Source: Actinomycetes bacterium (lineage in GTDB: Bacteria; Actinomycetota; CALGFH01). Taken from it: 8,446 nucleotides of DNA. The position numbers and the translations under genes are program-made. This document shows positions 1 through 4,313 of the stretch, piece by piece. The stretch is from the NCBI GenBank assembly GCA_030146615.1, contig JASLBL010000370.1, positions 1 through 8,446 of the forward strand. Reading direction: 5' to 3'. Under the pieces are notes generated by a model, which saw nothing but the letters and a program-made list of their open reading frames with translations, searched no databases and was not told where the DNA came from. Numbering within the stretch: the first letter of the stretch is position 1; the number at the start of each line of letters is the position of its first letter.

Positions 1-56
1 GCCGCCTGGGTCGCCTCCGGCGGGTCGAGCGCTGGCTCGAGATCGGCCTGGGTCAT
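1..56 (-). CDS. Possible N-terminus of a leftward gene, cut by window edge
   Basis: On the minus strand an ATG at 56 opens a frame that runs off the left edge, giving 18 residues (MTQADLEPALDPPEATQA). Nearly all of its codons end in G or C, as expected for a gene in this genome, and the third-position bias falls off in the plus frame between 57 and 149, which fits an intergenic start region. No clear Shine-Dalgarno sequence precedes the ATG. The opposite strand of the same bases is also open and reads WLEIGLGHG, which loosely resembles SAM-methyltransferase motif I, so this could instead be debris of the neighbouring methyltransferase. The fragment is too short to name a family. Confidence 0.3.
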   Translation of the reverse strand, partial: MTQADLEPALDPPEATQA

Positions 57-149
57 GGTCGAGGATCGTACCCGGAGTGTGGGCACCCGAGCGTCCGTGG
101 CAATGTTCCTGGGCATGGACAGGCTCCGAAGTCCACTCCTCGACCCGCC

Positions 150-410
150 GTGACGCCCGACCAGCTGGTGGTGGAGAGCCTGACCGTCCAGTCGCTCCCC
201 CGCCAGCTCCAGGCGGCGGCCATCGCCCGGGTCCGGGAGCTGGTCGCCCCCGGTGGGACCCTGCTGGTCATCGCCGCCGTCAAGGGCACCACCGACGACC
301 CGCCCGACGGCCCCTGGCCGCTCACCCGGGCCGAGGTCGAGTCGTTCGCCGCCGGCGACCTGAAGCTGATCCGCCTCGAGGACTTCCGCGATCCCGACGC
401 CCACCGCTGA
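150..410 (+). pseudogene. C-terminal fragment of a class I SAM-dependent methyltransferase
   Basis: The 86-codon frame from GTG 150 to TGA 410 reads like the second half of a class I (Rossmann-fold) SAM methyltransferase. Residues about 6-17 (QLVVESLTVQSL) match the strand and helix after the acidic motif, residues 29-40 (ELVAPGGTLLVI) match the conserved 'L.PGG.LLV' strand, and the WPLTRAEVESFA stretch with RLEDFRD fits the usual C-terminal end. Family members are about 190-250 residues. The glycine-rich SAM motif (DxGxGxG) and the acidic residue that binds the SAM ribose should lie upstream and are not found in a convincing frame. No Shine-Dalgarno sequence precedes GTG 150, and codon bias is lost between 57 and 149. 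I read it as a 5'-truncated remnant. A short functional protein, or a gene whose first half is shifted out of frame, is less likely. The reading frame itself has no internal stop. Confidence 0.6.
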
Positions 411-449
411 GCCGGGCAGCCTCAACACCGGGCGTACGCAGCCCGATGG

Positions 450-478
450 ATGACAAGCGGCGGGCGACGGATGACACT
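450..478 (+). promoter_or_regulatory. Candidate promoter and direct repeat before the sensor kinase
   Basis: ATGACA at 450-455 (five of six matches to TTGACA) and GACACT at 473-478 (three of six matches to TATAAT) are 17 bases apart. A start 7 bases past the -10 would fall on base 485, which is an in-frame ATG, so the kinase could be read from a leaderless mRNA. The octamer GGATGACA occurs at 448-455 and again at 469-476, two helical turns apart, which would also suit a dimeric regulator. The -10 match is weak, and if the kinase starts at ATG 446 these bases are coding. Confidence 0.28.
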
Positions 479-484
479 GCCGGC

Positions 485-1633
485 ATGGAGCGGACCGTGC
501 GAGCACCGATCTGGGCGGGACGTCCGGCATGGGCCGGCGACGCGCTCCTGGCCGCCGGGCTGGCCGCCTTCGGGGTCGTCGGCACCCTGGGCGCGGTCGA
601 GAACCAGCCGACCAGCCGCCCGCCGGGTGTGCTGGGCTGGAGCCTGCTGCTGGCCGCCTCGGCGGCGGTGGTGTTCCGGCGCCGCCACCCGCTCGGCGTG
701 CTGGCCGTGACGGCCGCGGTGACGGCCGCCTGGCTGGCCGCCCGCTATCCCTACGGGCCGGTCTTCCTGCCGCTGTGCGTTGCCGTCTACACGGCGGCGG
801 CCTCGTCGACCCGGAGGCGGTTCCCGGCGCTGGCCGCCGCGGCCGGCGGGCTGCTGGTGGTGCTGGTCGCGATCGGGGTGGCCGACGGCCGGGAGCGGCT
901 CTATGACGAGGTGCCCAACCAGCTCCCCCGGGTCCTGCTGGCGTGGGCGACGCTGCTCGGGGTGCCGCTGTGGGTCGGGTGGGCGGCCAGGGTCGGGCGC
1001 GAGCAGGCCGCCGCCCAGCGCCGCCGCCAGGCCGACGAGGAGCGGCTGCGGGTGGCCAGGGAGCTGCACGACGTGGTCTCGCACTCGATCGCCATGATCA
1101 ACTTCCGCGCCGGGGTGGCCCTGCACGTCATCGACCGGCGACCCGAGGAGGCCAAGGCGGCGCTGGAGGCGATCCGCCAGGGCAGCGGCGGGGCGATGCA
1201 GGAGCTGCGGGCGGCCCTCGGGGTGCTGCGCGACCCCGGGGGGTCCCCGAGGGCACCGGGCCCCGGCCTGGCCCAGCTCGGCGAGCTGGTCGCCGGGGTC
1301 GCGGCCGCCGGCCGGGCCGTCGACGTGGAGGTCGACGGCGACCCGGCCGAGCTCCCCCCGGCGGTCGACCTGGCCGCCTACCGGGTCGTCCAGGAGTCGC
1401 TGACCAACGTGGTCCGCCACGCCGGCCCCGCCGCGGCCACCGTCCGAGTCGCCTACCAGCCCGGCCAGGTGGTCGTCGAGGTCAGCGACGACGGTCCCGG
1501 CCCGCCCGCGGCCGTCGAGCCCGGCAGCGGCATCACCGGGATGCGCGAGCGGGTGACCGCCGCCGGAGGCCACCTGGACGCCGGCCCCCAGCCCGGCGGC
1601 GGCTTCCGCGTCACCGCCAGGCTCCCTCGATGA
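485..1633 (+). CDS. NarL/DesK-family sensor histidine kinase
   Basis: A membrane histidine kinase that should autophosphorylate and pass phosphate to the regulator starting at 1630. From ATG 485 it has 382 residues. Residues about 14-165 form roughly six hydrophobic stretches with very short loops, so it has no sizeable extracellular sensor domain, as in DesK-like kinases. The HisKA_3 dimerisation helix follows, with RELHDVVSH carrying the likely phospho-accepting His195. The ATPase domain shows an N-box (QESLTNVVRHA, 303-313, Asn308), a G1 box (DDGPG, 335-339) and a G2 box (GSGITGMRER, 347-356). Start choice is uncertain: ATG 446 adds 13 residues and lacks a ribosome site; GTG 497 has GGAG six bases upstream; ATG 485 fits a possible leaderless start. 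The stop overlaps the next start as ATGA, so the two genes are probably translationally coupled. The stimulus is unknown. Confidence 0.93.
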   Translation: MERTVRAPIWAGRPAWAGDALLAAGLAAFGVVGTLGAVENQPTSRPPGVLGWSLLLAASAAVVFRRRHPLGVLAVTAAVTAAWLAARYPYGPVFLPLCVAVYTAAASSTRRRFPALAAAAGGLLVVLVAIGVADGRERLYDEVPNQLPRVLLAWATLLGVPLWVGWAARVGREQAAAQRRRQADEERLRVARELHDVVSHSIAMINFRAGVALHVIDRRPEEAKAALEAIRQGSGGAMQELRAALGVLRDPGGSPRAPGPGLAQLGELVAGVAAAGRAVDVEVDGDPAELPPAVDLAAYRVVQESLTNVVRHAGPAAATVRVAYQPGQVVVEVSDDGPGPPAAVEPGSGITGMRERVTAAGGHLDAGPQPGGGFRVTARLPR

Positions 1634-2313
1634 CCCCAGTGATCCGGGTCGTGGTGGCGGACGACCAGGCGCTGTTCAGGGCGGGGTTCCGGGTGCTGCT
1701 GGAGGCGGAGCAGGACCTGGAGCTGGCCGGTGAGGCGGGCGACGGGCGGGCGGCGGTCGAGGTGGCCCGGCGAGTCCGGCCCGACGTGGTCCTGATGGAC
1801 GTCCGCATGCCGGTCATGGACGGCATCGAGGCGACCCGGGCGATCGCCGCCGACCCGGACCTGGCCGGGGTCCGGGTGGTGATCCTGACCACCTGGGAGC
1901 TGGACGAGTACGTGTTCGACGGGCTGCGCGCCGGGGCCAGCGGGTTCCTGGTCAAGGACGCCGAACCGGCCGAGCTGCTGCGGGCGATCCGGGTGGTGGC
2001 GGCCGGCGAGGCGCTGCTCTCGCCGGGCGCGACCCGGCGGCTGATCGCCGACCTGGTCGCCCGTCCCGATCACCGGGCCGCGGCCACGCCCGACCTGGCC
2101 CACCTGACGGACCGGGAGCGGGAGGTGGTCGGCCTGGTCGCCCTCGGCCTGGCCAACGACGAGATCGCCGGGCGCCTGGTTGTCAGCCCGGCGACCGTCC
2201 GCACCCACGTCAGCCGGGCCATGACCAAGCTGCACGCCCGGGACCGCGCCCAGCTGGTCGTCTTCGCCTACCAGGCCGGCCTGGTCGGTCAGACCCGCTC
2301 CAGGCCGACGTAG
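1630..2313 (+). CDS. NarL/LuxR-family response regulator
   Basis: A DNA-binding response regulator of 227 residues, partner of the kinase just upstream. The receiver domain (about 5-122) has the acidic pair D11/D12, the phospho-acceptor Asp57 in LMDVRMP, Thr87/Thr88 in ILTTWE and Lys109 in FLVKDA, so every residue of the phosphorylation site is present. After a linker the LuxR-type helix-turn-helix starts at Leu159 (LTDREREVV) and continues through NDEIAGRLVVSPATVRTHVS, typical in spacing and sequence. The length is normal for the family. The start is fixed by the ATGA overlap with the kinase stop; no good Shine-Dalgarno sequence lies before it, which fits translational coupling. Its last 25 bases overlap the 3' end of the convergent pobA gene, so there is no room for a terminator between them. 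Target genes cannot be told; autoregulation through the repeat at 448-476 is only a guess. Confidence 0.95.
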   Translation: MTPVIRVVVADDQALFRAGFRVLLEAEQDLELAGEAGDGRAAVEVARRVRPDVVLMDVRMPVMDGIEATRAIAADPDLAGVRVVILTTWELDEYVFDGLRAGASGFLVKDAEPAELLRAIRVVAAGEALLSPGATRRLIADLVARPDHRAAATPDLAHLTDREREVVGLVALGLANDEIAGRLVVSPATVRTHVSRAMTKLHARDRAQLVVFAYQAGLVGQTRSRPT

Positions 2314-3461
2314 TTCTCGGCCAGGCTGCGGGCGGCCGCCTCCGAGGAGGCCAGGTAGTCGAGGCGGGCCTGCTGGACACGGTGCTGGAAGGCGTCGTCG
2401 CCGGGGGCACGGTGGAGCAGCCCGGTCATCCAGGTGGAGAAGTCCTGGGCCCGCCAGACCCGCCGCAGGCAGGTGTTCGACCAGGCCTCCAGGGGGCCGG
2501 TGGCCCCGGTCCGGTACCAGGCGGCCAGTGCCTCGGCGAGCACCTTGACGTCGGCCACGGCCAGGTTCATGCCCTTGGCGCCGGTCGGGGGGACGATGTG
2601 GGCGGCGTCCCCGGCCAGGAACAGGCGGCCGTAGCGCATCGGCTCGATCACGAAGCTGCGCATCCCGGTGATGCTCTTGTCGAGGATCGGCCCCTCGTCC
2701 AGGGTCCAGCCGTCGTCGGTGGCCAGGCGGGCCTGGAGCTCCTCCCAGATCCGTGGGTCCGGCCAGCGCTCGATCGGCTCGTCGGGGTCGACCTGGAGGT
2801 ACAGGCGGGTCAGCTCCGGCGAGCGCATGCTGTGCAGGGCGAAGCCCCGGTCCGAGGCCGCATACACGATCTCCTCGGAGGAGGGGGCGACCGCGGCCAG
2901 CACCCCCAGCCACGCGAACGGGTACGCCCGCTCGAACACCTCCCGCGCCCCCACCGGCACAGCCTCACGGCACACCCCGTGAAACCCGTCACACCCGGCG
3001 ACCACATCACCGACCAGCTCCTGCTCCCCCCCGGCGGTGCGGAACCGGATCGTCGGGCGGTCGCCGTCGAGGCCATCCAGGCGGACGTCCTCGACCTCGA
3101 ACAGGATCTGGCCACCCGCCTCCAGACGGGCCTGGATGAGGTCCTTGACCACCTCCTGCTGGCCGTAGATGGTGATCGACCGGCCGGTGAGGTCGGTCAG
3201 CGGGACCCGGTGGCGGCGGCCGCCGGAGCGCAGCTCGATGCCGTGGTGGACCATGCCCTCGCGCTGGAGGCGGCCCGCGACCCCGGCCGCCTCCAGCAGC
3301 TCGACCGTGCCCTGCTCCAGCACCCCGGCCCGGACCCGCTGCTCGACGTAGGCGCGGCTGCGCGCCTCCAGCACCACCGACTCCACGCCCTCCAGGTGCA
3401 GCAGGTGCGACAGCAGCAGCCCGGCCGGCCCCGCTCCGACGATCCCCACCTGGGTGCGCAT
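2289..3461 (-). CDS. pobA: 4-hydroxybenzoate 3-monooxygenase (p-hydroxybenzoate hydroxylase)
   Basis: A cytoplasmic FAD enzyme that uses NAD(P)H and O2 to hydroxylate 4-hydroxybenzoate to protocatechuate, which feeds the beta-ketoadipate pathway. At 390 residues it is close to the Pseudomonas enzyme (394) and aligns along its whole length. Visible motifs are GAGPAG (9-14), Glu32 for the FAD ribose, Arg42/Arg44, DG at 158-159, and GDAAHIVPPTGAKG (284-297). The substrate-site residues known in Pseudomonas appear one position earlier: Tyr200, Ser211, Arg213, Arg219, Pro292 and Tyr384 (in ENYVGL). Residues 33-40 (ARSRAYVE) differ from the Pseudomonas segment that helps set NADPH preference, so NADH use is possible. 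The start is ATG 3461, because AAGGAG sits five bases upstream; an earlier in-frame ATG at 3488 would add nine residues that do not fit the family. No pca gene or PobR-type regulator is in view. The 3' end overlaps the response regulator gene. Confidence 0.95.
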   Translation of the reverse strand: MRTQVGIVGAGPAGLLLSHLLHLEGVESVVLEARSRAYVEQRVRAGVLEQGTVELLEAAGVAGRLQREGMVHHGIELRSGGRRHRVPLTDLTGRSITIYGQQEVVKDLIQARLEAGGQILFEVEDVRLDGLDGDRPTIRFRTAGGEQELVGDVVAGCDGFHGVCREAVPVGAREVFERAYPFAWLGVLAAVAPSSEEIVYAASDRGFALHSMRSPELTRLYLQVDPDEPIERWPDPRIWEELQARLATDDGWTLDEGPILDKSITGMRSFVIEPMRYGRLFLAGDAAHIVPPTGAKGMNLAVADVKVLAEALAAWYRTGATGPLEAWSNTCLRRVWRAQDFSTWMTGLLHRAPGDDAFQHRVQQARLDYLASSEAAARSLAENYVGLERV

Positions 3462-3466
3462 GCCCG

Positions 3467-3492
3467 CTCCTTGGTCGCGACGGCCCAAGGAG
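3467..3492 (-). promoter_or_regulatory. Inverted repeat containing the pobA ribosome site
   Basis: CTCCTTGG (3467-3474) and CCAAGGAG (3485-3492) form a perfect 8-bp inverted repeat with a 10-base centre. On the pobA strand the arm nearer the gene contains the Shine-Dalgarno sequence AAGGAG, five bases from the ATG, and the distal arm is its exact complement. In an mRNA reading through from the upstream gene, this would form a hairpin that hides the ribosome site. As DNA, the dyad lies right after a possible -10 box and could be an operator. Which role applies, if either, cannot be told from sequence. Confidence 0.5.
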
Positions 3493-3493
3493 G

Positions 3494-3499
3494 ATGCTA
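3494..3499 (-). promoter_or_regulatory. Possible -10 element of pobA
   Basis: On the minus strand these bases read TAGCAT, which fits the actinobacterial TANNNT pattern, and they lie in the 52-base gap between the membrane-protein gene and pobA. A start about seven bases downstream would fall near 3487, inside the inverted repeat. I see no good -35 hexamer at the usual 16-18-base spacing, so the call is weak. pobA may instead be read with the gene upstream. Confidence 0.25.
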
Positions 3500-3513
3500 T
3501 GCCAGCGCATCGG

Positions 3514-4212
3514 TCACGCCACCGGCCGGACCAGGGCCGGGCGCGACCGGACCGTGGGGAAGACCGCGGCCACGTTGGCCTTCATGGTGGCGAACCGGCG
3601 CACCTGGTAGGCGAGGTGCAGCGCCAGGACCGTCGTCCCGAAGGCCATCCCGGCCAGCACCGTCAGCGGCAGCGGCGTCCCGACCGCGGTCACCAGCGCC
3701 AGCGCGACCGTGACCCCGGCGAGCAGGGCGTTGATCACGGCGACGGCGCTCGGCATGGTGAACAGGAACTGGATCCAGTTGTCCCGGATGCACATGTTGG
3801 CCAGGGCGCCGCGGAAGTCGTCCCGCCCCGACAGCAGGAAGTAGTGGGCCTGGGTGGGGTCGATCTCGGTGTAGTAGTGCCGGATCCGGTTGATCGCCCG
3901 GGCGTAGAGGATGTCCTCGATCGAGCTCTGCAGCACCCGGACGTAGGTGACCAGGCCGAGGAAGAGTACGGCCGGGAGCACGGTCAGGGCGACCGCGTAG
4001 AAGACCTCGCCCAGCGGGGACCGCTGGGCGACCAGGGCGAGGGCGACCAGGGTGCTGGACAGCGCCCCGATGTACAGGGCGGTGCGGCCGTTGCCCTCGT
4101 TGACCGCGACCGCCCGGGCCGTCTGGAGGGTGAAGTGCTCGGTGGTGAGCGCCAGCATGAACGCCTGCGGCTGTTCCGCCTGGCTGGCCGGGCCGATCCG
4201 CTCGATGGACAT
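3514..4212 (-). CDS. Unrecognised four-helix membrane protein
   Basis: A 232-residue protein that I cannot assign to a named family. Hydrophobic helices are visible at about 46-62, 69-91, 153-177 and 181-202. The N-terminus (1-45), the loop 92-152 and the tail 203-232 are polar, and the loop and tail are rich in Arg, His or Lys, so by the positive-inside rule all three should face the cytoplasm. The central loop has a distinctive run (SSIEDILYARAINRIRHYY, residues 96-114) that may be the functional part. There is no signal peptide and no recognisable enzyme motif. The start is ATG 4212, because AGAAGGTG lies five bases upstream. The gene is divergent from the large regulator at 4314, with 101 bases between start codons, and it precedes pobA by 52 bases on the same strand, so read-through into pobA is possible. 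A structural, transport or signalling role cannot be separated from sequence alone. Confidence 0.85.
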   Translation of the reverse strand: MSIERIGPASQAEQPQAFMLALTTEHFTLQTARAVAVNEGNGRTALYIGALSSTLVALALVAQRSPLGEVFYAVALTVLPAVLFLGLVTYVRVLQSSIEDILYARAINRIRHYYTEIDPTQAHYFLLSGRDDFRGALANMCIRDNWIQFLFTMPSAVAVINALLAGVTVALALVTAVGTPLPLTVLAGMAFGTTVLALHLAYQVRRFATMKANVAAVFPTVRSRPALVRPVA

Positions 4213-4246
4213 GTGTTCACCTTCTGCTCGTGACGAACGCTTCCCC

Positions 4247-4275
4247 TTGACGCTAGCTCTCGGGCGACCTTCAAA
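4247..4275 (+). promoter_or_regulatory. Candidate promoter of the winged-helix ATPase regulator
   Basis: TTGACG at 4247-4252 matches the -35 consensus at five of six positions. With a 17-base spacer it is followed by TTCAAA at 4270-4275, a poor -10 match (three of six). A start near 4282 would leave a leader of about 30 bases containing GGAGAGG at 4301-4307, six bases before ATG 4314. The site lies in the 101-base region shared with the divergent membrane-protein gene, so a regulator bound here could affect both. No convincing minus-strand promoter was found in the same interval. Confidence 0.35.
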
Positions 4276-4313
4276 CTTGGAGACGGCGTGGAGGAGATCT
4301 GGAGAGGTGGCGG

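Noticed and set aside
25..40. Six-base inverted repeat TCGAGC/GCTCGA with a four-base centre near the left edge.
   Set aside because: It is short, GC-rich and without a T-run or promoter context; such repeats are common by chance here.
77..484. N-terminal extension of the kinase frame back to ATG 77.
   Set aside because: The extension (to about 445) is Arg/Pro/Gly-rich and matches no domain; it overlaps the methyltransferase fragment in another frame. The kinase proper begins with its first membrane helix soon after 485.
943..1629. N-terminal extension of the response-regulator frame to ATG 943.
   Set aside because: It is an out-of-frame shadow of the kinase, with no domain. ATG 1630 gives a normal-length regulator and the typical ATGA overlap.
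1453..2913. A 486-codon minus-strand frame across the response regulator and pobA 3' ends.
   Set aside because: It is a shadow frame with Gly/Pro/Arg-rich low-complexity translation, and both overlapped genes are confidently identified.
2382..3713. A 443-codon plus-strand frame antisense to pobA.
   Set aside because: pobA on the other strand aligns end to end with its family, and the plus translation shows no motif.
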